Counted from the stretch's first letter, positions 24,858 through 33,894 are shown. The stretch is 64,000 bases of DNA from Janthinobacterium silvisoli (GCF_014200725.1 NZ_JACHCL010000002.1:1178001-1242000); one strand, 5' to 3'. Numbers and translations are program-made. The notes: generated by a model not told the origin, from the sequence alone.

Positions 24858-25211
24858 ATGTCAGCAACCCTGGAATGGACTTCCCTGGCCCGCACTTTCG
24901 GCCTCTTCACCGTCACGGCCGTGGCCGAACTGCTGGGCTGCTATCTGCCCATGCTGTGGCTCAACAACAAGGGCAGTGCCTGGCTGCTGTTGCCAGCCGC
25001 CCTCAGCCTGCTGGTCTTCGTCTGGCTGCTGACCCTGCATCCAGCCGCCAGCGGCCGGGTCTACGCCACCTATGGCGCCATCTACATCGCCACCGCGCTG
25101 GGCTGGCTGTGGCTGGTCGACGGCATCACGCCAGCCTGGACCGATATCGTCGGCGTGGGCCTGGCCCTGGCTGGCTCGGCTGTGATTGCCATGGGCAGCA
25201 AGACAGCCTGA
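24858..25211 (+). CDS. YnfA-family small membrane protein
   Basis: A 117-residue protein with four membrane helices matching UPF0060/YnfA ([55 protein letters not shown]). Family members are small-multidrug-resistance-like. The start at 24858 is chosen for the ATAGGA 5 bases upstream and the family's usual length; an earlier in-frame start would add an atypical extension. Its stop codon abuts the stop of the convergent TerB-like gene. Confidence 0.88.
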   Translation: MSATLEWTSLARTFGLFTVTAVAELLGCYLPMLWLNNKGSAWLLLPAALSLLVFVWLLTLHPAASGRVYATYGAIYIATALGWLWLVDGITPAWTDIVGVGLALAGSAVIAMGSKTA

Positions 25212-25625
25212 TCAACGCGTATGCCGGTGGAAATTGGTTTCAGCTGACCAGGCATTGCTGGCGCGGGTCAGCAAAACCGCTTCCCCATCGGCCAGCCAGC
25301 CGTCGGCATCGGCGATTTTCCACATCGCATGCAAGAGCTTGCGGCGCAAGTCCGGATCGGCAATCTCGGCCAGCAGGCTATCGATCACAGGGTTGCTCAG
25401 TTGTACCGCGCCGTGCAGGGTGGCGGTCGCCGTCAGCATGTCGTCGCACAGTTCTTGCAGCAAACGCTGGAACTCAGCAGCATCCATATCGATATGCTCG
25501 AGTATCTTGCTGCGCTGCAGGGCCTGCAATTCGGCACTGGCCAGGTTGCCGTCGACGATCATCATCAAGGCCAGCAGCCGTCCCGCTGCCTGTGGACTAT
25601 TTACCGCATACGTACGCATCATCAT
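25212..25625 (-). CDS. TerB-like tellurite-resistance family protein
   Basis: A 137-residue, all-helical soluble protein resembling the TerB/DjlA N-terminal fold, with acidic motifs in repeated helices (MIVDGNLASAELQAL, KIADADGWLADGEAVLL). TerB-type domains bind divalent metals and associate with TerC membrane proteins. It lies 14 bases downstream of the TerC-family gene on the same strand, forming a likely two-gene unit. There are three candidate Met starts in a row. Confidence 0.78.
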   Translation of the reverse strand: MMMRTYAVNSPQAAGRLLALMMIVDGNLASAELQALQRSKILEHIDMDAAEFQRLLQELCDDMLTATATLHGAVQLSNPVIDSLLAEIADPDLRRKLLHAMWKIADADGWLADGEAVLLTRASNAWSAETNFHRHTR

Positions 25626-25639
25626 TCCTTCAGTTAGAT

Positions 25640-26599
25640 TTACTTTTCACTGCGGCGTATCAATACGCTCGCTACACAACTTGCCGCGATCAGCACCGCC
25701 ACCACGACCAGCGAAGCTTCTACCGGCACGTGGTACCACGGCATGATCAACATCTTTGCGCCGATAAACACCAGCACCATCGCCAGGCCATACTTGAGCA
25801 GATGGAAACGGTCCGCCACGTCGACCAGCAGGAAATACAGGGCCCGCAATCCCAGGATGGCAAACAGGTTCGACGTGAACACGATGAACGGATCGGTCGT
25901 GATGGCGAAAATGGCCGGGATCGAATCGACGGCAAACACCAGGTCCGTCACCTCGATCAAAATCAGCACCAGGAACAGCGGCGTGACATACAGCAAGCCT
26001 CCCTTGCTTACCGTAAAGCGTTCGCCATGGTCACCCTCGGCCACCCGCAAATGGCGGCGGGCAAAACGCAGCACGGGGTTGTTGACAACGTCAGGCTCGG
26101 CATCGGCCGCCACCAGCATGCGCAGTCCCGTGACCAGCAAGAAGGCGCCAAACAGGTACAACACCCAGCTGAACTCGCTCACCACCCAGGCGCCCGCCAT
26201 GATCATCACGGCGCGCATCACGATCGCCCCGAATACGCCGTAAATCAACACCCGGCGCTGGTACTGCACCGGTATCTGGAAGGCGCCAAAGATCAGCAGA
26301 AACACGAACACGTTATCGACCGACAGCGCTTTTTCTATCAAATAGCCGGAAAAGAATTCCAGCGCCTTCTGATTGGCGATCTCGGGACCAGCCGTGCCAT
26401 TCAGATACCACCACAGGCCGCCGTTGAACATCAGCGCCATGCCGACCCACACCAGCGACCAGATGGCCGCCTCCTTGACACTGACCTTGTGCGCTTTGTT
26501 GCCGCCGAATACAAACAAATCCAGGACCAGCATCAGTAGCACGAAAGCGATAAAGCCGGCCCAGACGGGCGCCGTTGCAATACTCTCCAGGCCATTCAT
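25640..26599 (-). CDS. TerC/Alx-family integral membrane protein
   Basis: A 319-residue protein with about eight to nine helices and the TerC core: ALSVDNVFVFLLIFGAFQIP near residue 90, and the second-half repeat LILIEVTDLVFAVDSIPAIF near 200. Acidic residues lie inside the helices. It resembles Alx, linked to manganese and alkaline-pH response. I saw no yybP-ykoY-type leader, since only 130 bases separate it from the divergent NhaR-like gene. It is probably cotranscribed with the TerB-like gene and regulated from the shared intergenic palindromes. Confidence 0.9.
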   Translation of the reverse strand: MNGLESIATAPVWAGFIAFVLLMLVLDLFVFGGNKAHKVSVKEAAIWSLVWVGMALMFNGGLWWYLNGTAGPEIANQKALEFFSGYLIEKALSVDNVFVFLLIFGAFQIPVQYQRRVLIYGVFGAIVMRAVMIMAGAWVVSEFSWVLYLFGAFLLVTGLRMLVAADAEPDVVNNPVLRFARRHLRVAEGDHGERFTVSKGGLLYVTPLFLVLILIEVTDLVFAVDSIPAIFAITTDPFIVFTSNLFAILGLRALYFLLVDVADRFHLLKYGLAMVLVFIGAKMLIMPWYHVPVEASLVVVAVLIAASCVASVLIRRSEK

Positions 26600-26656
26600 A
26601 AACTACCTCCTCGCATGGTTTTATCTAAAGCCAGGTAACCATCATAGAAGCAAATA

Positions 26657-26710
26657 ATACATCGAACAAATCGAATATAATGAATGAATACATCGAAAAA
26701 TTCGATGTAT
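26657..26710. promoter_or_regulatory. Palindromes between terC-like and nhaR-like genes
   Basis: ATACATCGAA (26688-26697) and TTCGATGTAT (26701-26710) form a perfect 10-bp inverted repeat with a 3-base spacer. A further ATACATCGAA at 26657-26666, followed by an imperfect partner (TCGAATAT), sits 31 bp away. These are likely regulator-binding sites in the divergent promoter region, probably for the NhaR-like protein. Confidence 0.6.
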
Positions 26711-26729
26711 TGATGACCGGGAGAAGACC

Positions 26730-27629
26730 ATGTCTGCGCTTAACTTCAAGCACTTGCGTTATTTCTGGATGGTGGCCAGGACGGGCAGCATTGCCCGCGC
26801 GGCGGAACAGCTGCATTTGACGCCGCAATCGATTTCCGGGCAGTTGAGCGACTTTGCCGAGTCCCTGGGCGTGGAATTGTTTCGCCGCAACGGGCGCAAG
26901 CTGGAATTGACGGATACGGGCCGGCGCATCCTGCGCCATGCGGAAGATATTTTCAGTACCGGCGATGAGTTGCTGGAAATCGTGCGCGACCAGTCACGCA
27001 CCAGCACCACCACGTTTCGCGTCGGCTGCGCCGATTCCGTGTCGAAACTGATCGCCTGCCGCCTGGTCGAACCGGCCTTGAGCCTGGATCAACCGCTGCG
27101 CATGATTTGCCGCGAAGGCCGGCTGGCCAGCCTGCTGGCGGACCTGGCCGTGCACCGGCTGGACCTGATCATCGCCGACCGCACCATGCCGGCTCATTTG
27201 AGCGTGCGCGGCTTCAATCATTTATTGGGAGAAAGCGGCATGACCGTGTTTGGCACGGCAGCCCTGGCGGCCACCTTGCCGGGCGAGTTTCCCGCCTGCC
27301 TGGACGGCGCCCCGCTGCTGCTGCCGGGAGAAGACTATGCCATCTACGGCCGTTTGCTGCAGTGGCTGGGCGAAAACAAGCTGCATCCACGCATCGTCGG
27401 CGAGTTCGATGACAGCGCAATGATGCAGGCGTTTGGCCAGTCCGGCGCCGGCCTGTTCTTTGCCCCCACCGTGATCGCGCGCCAGGTATGCGAACAATAC
27501 GCGGTGGTGGCGCTGGGCCAGGTCGACAGCCTGGTGGAACAGGTGTATGCGATCACCACCGAGCGCCGTTTGCGCCACCCGGCCACGGTGGCCATCAGCC
27601 AGAATGCGCGGCGCGAGCTGTTTGCATAA
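26730..27629 (+). CDS. nhaR: NhaR-like LysR-family regulator
   Basis: A 299-residue LysR protein. Its N-terminus (NFKHLRYFWMVARTGSIARA, LHLTPQSISGQLSDF, FRRNGRKLELTDTGRRIL) is close to E. coli NhaR, where this spacing and the YFW-V block are characteristic. NhaR activates the Na+/H+ antiporter gene nhaA in response to sodium. No nhaA is adjacent here. The divergent gene is TerC/Alx-like, so the local target may be a pH- or metal-related membrane protein. GGGAGA lies 8 bases before the ATG. Confidence 0.88.
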   Translation: MSALNFKHLRYFWMVARTGSIARAAEQLHLTPQSISGQLSDFAESLGVELFRRNGRKLELTDTGRRILRHAEDIFSTGDELLEIVRDQSRTSTTTFRVGCADSVSKLIACRLVEPALSLDQPLRMICREGRLASLLADLAVHRLDLIIADRTMPAHLSVRGFNHLLGESGMTVFGTAALAATLPGEFPACLDGAPLLLPGEDYAIYGRLLQWLGENKLHPRIVGEFDDSAMMQAFGQSGAGLFFAPTVIARQVCEQYAVVALGQVDSLVEQVYAITTERRLRHPATVAISQNARRELFA

Positions 27630-27677
27630 GCTGTTTATATAAGCTGTTTGCAAGCAAGCCTGAATGGCTGCTGGACA

Positions 27678-28055
27678 TCATCGATTTTTTAAAATCACAG
27701 CACTCATGTATTGATGCAAATCACGAAAATCCTGCACCCGCCAGGCGTACGGCGCCAGCTTGACGCCATTCTCACGCAGGGTTTTCGGTATCAAGTCGCC
27801 ATTGGGACGCAGTATGACCGATGACACAATCACGCCCGGATAATCATGCAGCCGCTTTTTGAAAGCAGCTGTCGTCAAATCAGGGGTGGCAGGATTGCTT
27901 TTATTCGCCAATGGCCCAGTTCCCTTGATATCTATTCCATGGCACATGGCGCATCGCTGCACATAGAGTTTTTTCCCATTGGCATTATCGGCGAACGATG
28001 ATGAAGTTTGCATCATCGATAAGATTCCTAGTGTGGCGATGAATAATAGTTTCAT
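27678..28055 (-). CDS. Small c-type cytochrome
   Basis: A 125-residue exported protein with a signal peptide (MKLLFIATLGILSMMQTSSS, cut after FA) and one haem-binding CAMCH motif near residue 39 (RCAMCHGID). A methionine ligand candidate lies near the C-terminus (YMSAVI). It is a periplasmic single-haem electron carrier of the cytochrome c class. The start at 28055 gives a clean signal peptide. There is no obvious partner gene nearby. Confidence 0.87.
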   Translation of the reverse strand: MKLLFIATLGILSMMQTSSSFADNANGKKLYVQRCAMCHGIDIKGTGPLANKSNPATPDLTTAAFKKRLHDYPGVIVSSVILRPNGDLIPKTLRENGVKLAPYAWRVQDFRDLHQYMSAVILKNR

Positions 28056-28120
28056 TTTTATGTGGGCTGCTTGTCTCAATCAAATATGAATCCAGAGTAG
28101 ACCCCTCGCACCCGCGAGAG

Positions 28121-28138
28121 GCCGGCTGGCAGGCCGGC
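28121..28138. terminator. GC-rich hairpin downstream of the second MDR gene
   Basis: GCCGGC (28121-28126) and GCCGGC (28133-28138) form a 6-bp stem with a 6-base loop, 20 bases after the stop of the minus-strand dehydrogenase gene. A second small stem (CTCGC with GCGAG) lies beside it. No T-run follows. Confidence 0.35.
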
Positions 28139-28158
28139 ATTGTCCCATTAATCCCGGT

Positions 28159-29172
28159 TTAATCCTGTTCTGCCAGCACGATCTTGCCGCAACCACCACC
28201 ACGTTCGATCATGCCGTGCGCCAGCGCCATGCTGGCAGCTCCTGGCGCCAGCCGCTGCTGCAGAGTGCTGCGCAACACACCCTCTTCCAGCAAGCGCGCC
28301 ACCCGCTGCAGGATGTGATGCTGCTCGATCATGTCCGGCGTGCCATACAAGGGCCGCGTAAACACCATTTCCCAGTGCAGCGACACGCTTTTGGCTTTCA
28401 GCGGGGCCGCATCGAATTGCTGGTGGTCATCAATGACGGCCAGCTTGCCGTGCGGCGCGATAATCTCGACCAGTTCCTGGAAGTGCTGCGCCGTATTCGA
28501 CAAGGCGGCGATATGCGTCACAGCAGGAATGTTCAAGGCAGCGACCTGCGCCACCAATGGCAGGCTGTGGTCAATCACGTGATGGGCACCCATGCTGCGG
28601 CACCATGCGACGCTGTCCGGGCGTGACGCGGTGGCGATTACCGTGAAACCCGTCAACTGGCGCGCCAGCTGTATCAGCAGCGAACCCACGCCGCCCGCGC
28701 CGCCCAGCACCAGCAAGCTGCCGCGCTGCTGCAGGTCTCCCGGAGTGATGGCAAAGCGCTCGAACAGCAATTGCCAGGCCGTCAGCGCCGCCAGCGGCAC
28801 GGCAGCGGCTTGCGCAAAACTCAGATTGGCCGGCATGGCGGCCGCAATGCGCTCATCGACCAGCTGGTATTCGGCATTGCTGCCCGTACGGTCAAACGAA
28901 CCGGCGTAATACACGCGCTGACCCGGCTTGAATAAACGCACTTCAGCGCCGGCGGCTTCCACCACCCCAGCCGCATCCCAGCCGAGGGCACGCACCGTAT
29001 CAGGCACTTGCACCAGCCCCGCGCGCACCTTGGTGTCGAGCGGATTGACGCCCACGGCGTGCACGCGCACCAGCACATCGCGCGGACCGGGGACAGGTTT
29101 GTCGACTGTCGTGTCGAACAGGCAATCAGGGTTGTCCACCTTGCTGCCCAGCTTGAAAGCTATGCTTTTCAT
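28159..29172 (-). CDS. Zinc-type alcohol dehydrogenase-like oxidoreductase (paralogue of 19883-20896)
   Basis: A 337-residue MDR-family enzyme closely similar along its whole length to the gene at 19883-20896: VHAVGVNPLDTKVRAG, GWDAAGVVEAAGAE, GGAGGVGSLLIQLARQLTGF, SVSLHWEMVFTRPLYGTPDM. It probably reduces quinones or activated alkenes with NADPH. The start at 29172 has a strong GGAGG 7 bases upstream; a longer in-frame start adds non-family sequence. It is divergent from a LysR gene, as its paralogue is. Confidence 0.9.
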   Translation of the reverse strand: MKSIAFKLGSKVDNPDCLFDTTVDKPVPGPRDVLVRVHAVGVNPLDTKVRAGLVQVPDTVRALGWDAAGVVEAAGAEVRLFKPGQRVYYAGSFDRTGSNAEYQLVDERIAAAMPANLSFAQAAAVPLAALTAWQLLFERFAITPGDLQQRGSLLVLGGAGGVGSLLIQLARQLTGFTVIATASRPDSVAWCRSMGAHHVIDHSLPLVAQVAALNIPAVTHIAALSNTAQHFQELVEIIAPHGKLAVIDDHQQFDAAPLKAKSVSLHWEMVFTRPLYGTPDMIEQHHILQRVARLLEEGVLRSTLQQRLAPGAASMALAHGMIERGGGCGKIVLAEQD

Positions 29173-29265
29173 AAGACTACCTCCATGTAAAAACCCATGG
29201 TAGAGCGCTGCACAACAAAGAAAAATATGCTTCAATGCGTTTCACTACTGACCAAACTGTCATGA

Positions 29266-30183
29266 ATGAATACCACTGATAACTTATCTGGCGTGACCCT
29301 GTTCGTGCAACTGGCGCGGGCGGGCAGCTTTGTCGCAGCGGCGCGGCAAGCAGGCATTTCGCCATCGGCCGTCAGCAAGAGCCTGGCCCGGCTGGAACAG
29401 CGCCTGGGCGTGCGCCTGTTCCAGCGCAGCACGCGCCAGCTGAGCCTGACGGCGGAAGGCAAGCTATTTCTCGCACGCAGCGAGCACATCCTGGCGGAAA
29501 TGCAGGCCGCCCAGCAGGAGCTGGCTGGCCATCAAACACCGCAGGGCAAGCTGCGCCTGGGCTTGCCGGAACTGGGGCAATTCCTGTTGCCCGTGCTGGC
29601 CGACTTTGCCGAACAGCATCCTGCCATCACACTGGAGCTTGATTTCAGCGATGGGCTGGCCGACGTGGTGGGCGAAGGCTTTGACGCCGTGCTGCGCATC
29701 GGTGCGCCGCGCGACTCGCGCCTGGCCGCCCGCAAGCTGGCCCAGTTCCACTCTTGCGTGGTGGCTTCGCCGTCTTATCTGGAGCGCCATGGCACGCCAC
29801 TGACACCGGCCAATCTGCAGCACCATGCCTGCCTGCACTATCGCTTCCGTCACAGCGGCAAGATCGAAGCCTGGCATTTACTGCGGGAAGAAGATGCGCC
29901 GCCGCTGGAACTTCCCCTGTCCATGGTCTGCAACAACCTGGAAGCGCGGCTGCACTTCGCCCAACGCGGCCTGGGGCTGGCCTGGCTGCCGCACTTTCAT
30001 GTGCGTGCGGCGCTGGCCGATGGCAGCCTGCGCGAAGTGCTGGCGCCTTACGCCGTGCACGACCATCCAGCCCACAGTTGCTGGCTGTTATGGCCCTCCG
30101 GGCCGCATCTGGCGCCGAAAGTGCGGGCCTTGATCGACTTTTTCGCCGACGCGGGAAGCTTCTTGCAAAGCGTCGAAAAATAA
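29266..30183 (+). CDS. LysR-family transcriptional regulator
   Basis: A 305-residue LysR protein of the PecT/CrgA-like group (FVQLARAGSFVAAARQAGIS, SAVSKSLARLEQRLGVRLFQ, then a substrate-binding domain with VLRIGAPRDSRLAARKLAQF). It is divergent from the dehydrogenase gene 93 bases away, which it probably regulates. The DNA-binding half is similar to the LysR at 18863-19777 only at family level. Confidence 0.9.
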   Translation: MNTTDNLSGVTLFVQLARAGSFVAAARQAGISPSAVSKSLARLEQRLGVRLFQRSTRQLSLTAEGKLFLARSEHILAEMQAAQQELAGHQTPQGKLRLGLPELGQFLLPVLADFAEQHPAITLELDFSDGLADVVGEGFDAVLRIGAPRDSRLAARKLAQFHSCVVASPSYLERHGTPLTPANLQHHACLHYRFRHSGKIEAWHLLREEDAPPLELPLSMVCNNLEARLHFAQRGLGLAWLPHFHVRAALADGSLREVLAPYAVHDHPAHSCWLLWPSGPHLAPKVRALIDFFADAGSFLQSVEK

Positions 30184-30308
30184 GGCTGCTTTTCGCATGA
30201 TTATTGCCAGAGCGGATATTTCTTATGAGAAATTGTTTCCATATGATCGTATCGATGCTAGCCAGCAAGGGCTGGCGTCGTAACTGATTTGACCAACAAT
30301 GGAACTCA

Positions 30309-30755
30309 ATGATGCGCTTGATATCGAAAGCAGGAACTGCCGTCTCCCTGGCCCTTGCCGGATGGCTGTCGATGGCTTGTGCGCAGGCAAAGGACGCCGC
30401 GCCAGCCGTGCAGGTCGAGACCCTGTCGAAGACCAGCACGGCCTGGGATGGCGAGGCATACCAGGCCTACCCCACGGGCACGCCGGAAGTCACGGTATTG
30501 AAAATCACCATCCCCGCCCACTCGGAACTGCCCTGGCATACCCATCCGATGGAAAATACGGGGTACATCTTGTCCGGTGAGTTGACGCTGGAAAAAAAGG
30601 ACAATGGACAAAAAATGGTCTTCAAGCCAGGGCAAGTGGTCAATGAAACCATCGGCGAAGTCCATCGCGGATTGACCGGCGACGAGCCGGTAGTGCTGAT
30701 CGTGTTTTATGCGGGACAGAAAGGCATGCCATTGTCTGAAAAGCCGCTGCCTTGA
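30309..30755 (+). CDS. Exported cupin-domain protein
   Basis: A 148-residue protein with an N-terminal signal (GTAVSLALAGWLSMACAQA, possibly a lipobox at SMAC) and a single cupin barrel: metal ligands in PWHTHPMENTGYILSGELTL and a second histidine in GEVHRGLTG. It is probably a periplasmic small-molecule-binding protein or simple metalloenzyme; the ligand is unknown. Either of two adjacent ATGs (30309, 30312) may be the start. No operon partner. Confidence 0.85.
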   Translation: MMRLISKAGTAVSLALAGWLSMACAQAKDAAPAVQVETLSKTSTAWDGEAYQAYPTGTPEVTVLKITIPAHSELPWHTHPMENTGYILSGELTLEKKDNGQKMVFKPGQVVNETIGEVHRGLTGDEPVVLIVFYAGQKGMPLSEKPLP

Positions 30756-30890
30756 TGGCTTTGCGATAACAGCCGTGTTCCCCTAGCGCCAAGCAATAAA
30801 GTAACGCCAGCGAAATACATTTGCCCAAATATAGGTTTATAATCGCAAGTCTCCCCGACGCCCAGCGCGCCTCCTTCAGGACTTGCCGCA

Positions 30891-32216
30891 ATGAAACACC
30901 TGCACGATATCCCTTCTGCTTTCAAGCAAGAGTTTGCCAACCCGCGCCTGTGGTGGACGCGCGCCGTCGTGATCGGCATGGCCGCCATCGCCGGCCTGGT
31001 GGTGGTCGGCTTTACCTGGCTGGCCGAAGGCGCGCTCGACCTGTTTCTGCATTTCAATGCCAAGGCCTGGTGGCTGGTCCTGCTATGGACGCCTGCCCTG
31101 GCCGCCCTGATCGTCTGGCTGACGCGCCGCTACGCCGCAGGCGCGGCCGGCTCCGGCATCCCGCAAGTGATGGCCACCCTGGACCCCGCCGTCAGCCCGG
31201 CCGACCGTTCCCTGTTCGTGTCGCTGAAATTGAGCGCAGCCAAGATCGTGCTGACGGCGGGCGGCATGCTGGGCGGTTTGTCGCTGGGACGCGAAGGGCC
31301 GTCCGTGCAAATCGCCGCCGGCGTGATGCTGGCCGCGCGCCGCTTCTTGCCACGCCACACGCAAATCAGCGCGCATTCCTTGCTGGTGGCGGGCGGCGCG
31401 GCCGGTATCGCGGCCGCCTTCAACACGCCGCTGGCAGGCGTCATGTTTGCCATCGAAGAACTGTCGCGCACGCCCGAACAGCGCAATAGCGGCTTGATCG
31501 TGGCCGGCATCGTGCTGGCGGGCTTGATGGCCGTTTCCATTACCGGCAACGCCACGCATTTTGGCGTGATACACCCCGGCCCCATCGCCATGGCGCTGGC
31601 CCTGCCCGGTTTGCTGGTGACCCTGGTGGCGGGTGTGGCGGGCGGCTTGTTTTCGCGTTTGCTGCTGGCCTCGGCACGCGGCAACCCGCTGGGCAAATTA
31701 TCGGGCTGGCGCAGCCGCTACCCGGTCTTGTTTGCCGCCGTCTGCGGTTTGCTGGTGGCCGGTATCGGCATCGCCAGCCACGGCGCCACGTTTGGCAGCG
31801 GCACGGGCGCCACGCGGGCCATGCTGGCTGGCGACAGCAGCATGCCAGCTGCTTTTGTCGGCTTTAAATATGTGGCCACCTGGCTGACCGTCTGGTCAGG
31901 CGTGCCGGCCGGCATCTTTGCCCCATCGCTGGCCATCGGCGCCGGTATCGGCCATGACATCGCGCAATTATTGCAATACCCATATGCGCCGGCCCTGATC
32001 GCGCTGGGCATGGTAGGTTTCCTGGCGGCCGCCACGCAGGCGCCTCTGACGGCCTTCATCATCGTCATGGAAATGGTCGATGGCCACAGCATGGTGCTGA
32101 GCCTGATGGCTTGCGCAGTGGTTGCCAGCACCGTTTCGCGCGTGCTCAGCCCACCGCTGTATGGTGCGCTGGCGCAACTGCAATTGCAGCGATTGCCTCA
32201 AGCGCCTACATCGTAA
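30891..32216 (+). CDS. ClC-family voltage-gated chloride channel/antiporter
   Basis: A 441-residue ClC protein with the selectivity-filter motifs in order: GSGIPQVMATLD near residue 85, GREGPSVQIAAG near 132 and GIFAPSLAIGAGIGH near 343, plus about a dozen membrane helices. The gating glutamate (GREGP) is present, as in H+/Cl- exchangers used in acid resistance, but the cytoplasmic CBS domains of larger ClC proteins are absent. AGGA lies upstream of the ATG. Its last 11 bases overlap the end of the convergent MarR gene. Confidence 0.92.
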   Translation: MKHLHDIPSAFKQEFANPRLWWTRAVVIGMAAIAGLVVVGFTWLAEGALDLFLHFNAKAWWLVLLWTPALAALIVWLTRRYAAGAAGSGIPQVMATLDPAVSPADRSLFVSLKLSAAKIVLTAGGMLGGLSLGREGPSVQIAAGVMLAARRFLPRHTQISAHSLLVAGGAAGIAAAFNTPLAGVMFAIEELSRTPEQRNSGLIVAGIVLAGLMAVSITGNATHFGVIHPGPIAMALALPGLLVTLVAGVAGGLFSRLLLASARGNPLGKLSGWRSRYPVLFAAVCGLLVAGIGIASHGATFGSGTGATRAMLAGDSSMPAAFVGFKYVATWLTVWSGVPAGIFAPSLAIGAGIGHDIAQLLQYPYAPALIALGMVGFLAAATQAPLTAFIIVMEMVDGHSMVLSLMACAVVASTVSRVLSPPLYGALAQLQLQRLPQAPTS

Positions 32217-32724
32217 AGGTGAACGGCTGCATGCCGGCCTGGCGGTCATCAGGCGTGACCACGGCCAGCAAGGCCGTCAGCCCCTGGTTCAGTTGCGCCA
32301 GGCTGCTAGCGTCAAGCTGGGCCAGCGCACTGGGCAGCAAACCACGCGCGGGCTGCGGCGCATCGGCGATGACAAGCTGGCCCTGCTCCGTCAAGGTCAG
32401 GGTCACGACGCGCTGGTCGGGCTGGTCGCGCGCCTTGCGCACATACATTTTTTTCACCAGGGCATCGACCAGATTGCTGGCCGTGGTCTGGTGCAGCGAC
32501 ATTTTCGTCGCCAGTTCCCCCATGCGCAGGCCGGGCTGGTCGTGCAGCTCCTGCATCACCCATAATTGCGCACCGGACACGCCACACTGCTTCTCGATCT
32601 GCGCCGAGTGCCGCTGCGCCGCGCGCATGACAACGCGCATGTTTTGCAAGGCCAGGCTGCGCGCCCGTTCCAGCTCACCTGGCGCTACATTGACCGTTGC
32701 CGACGCTACGCGTTCTATCACCAC
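32206..32724 (-). CDS. MarR-family transcriptional regulator
   Basis: A 172-residue protein with a winged helix in the middle (CGVSGAQLWVMQELHDQPGL, MGELATKMSLHQTTASNLVDALVKKMYVRKARD) and the wing sequence QPDQRVVTLTLTEQG. MarR proteins are dimeric repressors responding to phenolic or oxidative signals. The start is GTG: two GTGs in a row follow AGGAG, and the second (32721) has better spacing. The gene tail overlaps that of the ClC gene. No divergent target is adjacent. Confidence 0.88.
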   Translation of the reverse strand: MVIERVASATVNVAPGELERARSLALQNMRVVMRAAQRHSAQIEKQCGVSGAQLWVMQELHDQPGLRMGELATKMSLHQTTASNLVDALVKKMYVRKARDQPDQRVVTLTLTEQGQLVIADAPQPARGLLPSALAQLDASSLAQLNQGLTALLAVVTPDDRQAGMQPFTFTM

Positions 32725-32808
32725 TGTCTCCTGAGATTATCCCGGCCCTTGAGTCATCCTCGACCAAGCCGCAAACCCGCATGATACCTGCAATCGCGTA
32801 TCAAGAGA

Positions 32809-33894
32809 TCATGGATTAAGGGGCACCGGCTGCCCATCCTGCCAGGCTTGCGCCATGGTCTGCTTGCCGCTTTTATCCCAACGGCGTTCCACACCCTGTT
32901 TCTGATCATGCTCATACGGCACGATCTGTTGCAAGCTGCCATCGCTGTACCAGATTTGCATCAAGCCATGACGTTGCCCATCGACAAAGGGAATCACGCT
33001 GGCGCGCACGCCGTTTTCATACCACTCGGTCACATCGCCCTGCTCGCGCCCCTGCACATCACGCTGCCAGGCAATCACGGGCTTGCCATCCGGTGCCCAT
33101 TTTTGCATGCTGAGGACTTCGCCGTGGTGGTACAGCACTTTTTGCGATACTTGCCCATTGTCATGGCTTTCAAACGACCAGCCTTCAGGCTGGCCATGCA
33201 CGAATACGGTGCGGGCGCGCAAGCTGCCGTCCGGGGCGTAATCGACAAACTCGCCTTCGCGCTTGTCATGCACGAAGCGCACGCGCTGATACAGTTGTCC
33301 ATTGGTATGAAATACTTCCGACAAGCCATGCATCTGGCCATCTTTCAGGTGGGCACGGCTGCTGACCTTGCCATTCGCCCCATACGATACATAGACACCA
33401 TCAGCTATCTTTTGACCGCGATACACGATGCGGCTCATCAACTGACCATTCTCGTGGAAACTCTCGACCAGGCGCCCATTCGGCAATGGTGTTTCGCGCT
33501 GTTTGAGCTGGCCACTCTCGTAAAACAGCTCGCCGCCGGCCAGTTCCTTGCCCTGGGCATCGAGCCTGGCTGTTTTAAACACCTGCCCATTCTCGTAATA
33601 CCATTTGCGCAGGTGCACAAACTTCGCCTGGCTCAATTTCAGATCGGTGGTGTAAGTCTCCATGGCAATTTTGCCTGGCGTTTCGGGAAACGCCAGCAAC
33701 ACATGCCAGGCGCCCAGCGCCTCGTCGCGCACGGGCGGCGTGCGCAAGGCATACATGGCGTGCGACGCATCGCTGGGCTCAAAATCTTGCGTCAGATACA
33801 TGGATTGCGCTTCTTCTGGCGCAGGCGCTTGCCGCGCATGCGCGACCAATGGCAGAGCCAGCGCCAGCCACAACATTGGCCAGGACTGCTTCAC
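32809..33894 (-). CDS. Exported MORN/YwqK-repeat protein
   Basis: A 361-residue protein with a signal peptide (MKQSWPMLWLALALPLVA, cut after HA) and about ten tandem repeats built on the pattern Y-x-N-G-Q-x6-F/Y-x-x-G (KWYYENGQVFKTARLD, ESFHENGQLMSRIVYRG, EVFHTNGQLYQRVRF, EWYENGVRASVIPFVDG and others). These are MORN_2 repeats, as in YwqK 'antitoxin family' proteins. They form beta-rich scaffolds; the antitoxin label is not supported here because no toxin gene is adjacent. Its ATG overlaps the msbA stop by 4 bases, so it is translationally coupled to lipid A export. Confidence 0.85.
   Translation of the reverse strand: MKQSWPMLWLALALPLVAHARQAPAPEEAQSMYLTQDFEPSDASHAMYALRTPPVRDEALGAWHVLLAFPETPGKIAMETYTTDLKLSQAKFVHLRKWYYENGQVFKTARLDAQGKELAGGELFYESGQLKQRETPLPNGRLVESFHENGQLMSRIVYRGQKIADGVYVSYGANGKVSSRAHLKDGQMHGLSEVFHTNGQLYQRVRFVHDKREGEFVDYAPDGSLRARTVFVHGQPEGWSFESHDNGQVSQKVLYHHGEVLSMQKWAPDGKPVIAWQRDVQGREQGDVTEWYENGVRASVIPFVDGQRHGLMQIWYSDGSLQQIVPYEHDQKQGVERRWDKSGKQTMAQAWQDGQPVPLNP

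Noticed and set aside
24875-26539. 554-codon plus-strand frame over ynfA/terB/terC
   Set aside because: It overlaps three supported genes and reads as low-complexity Gln/His/Arg shadow sequence.
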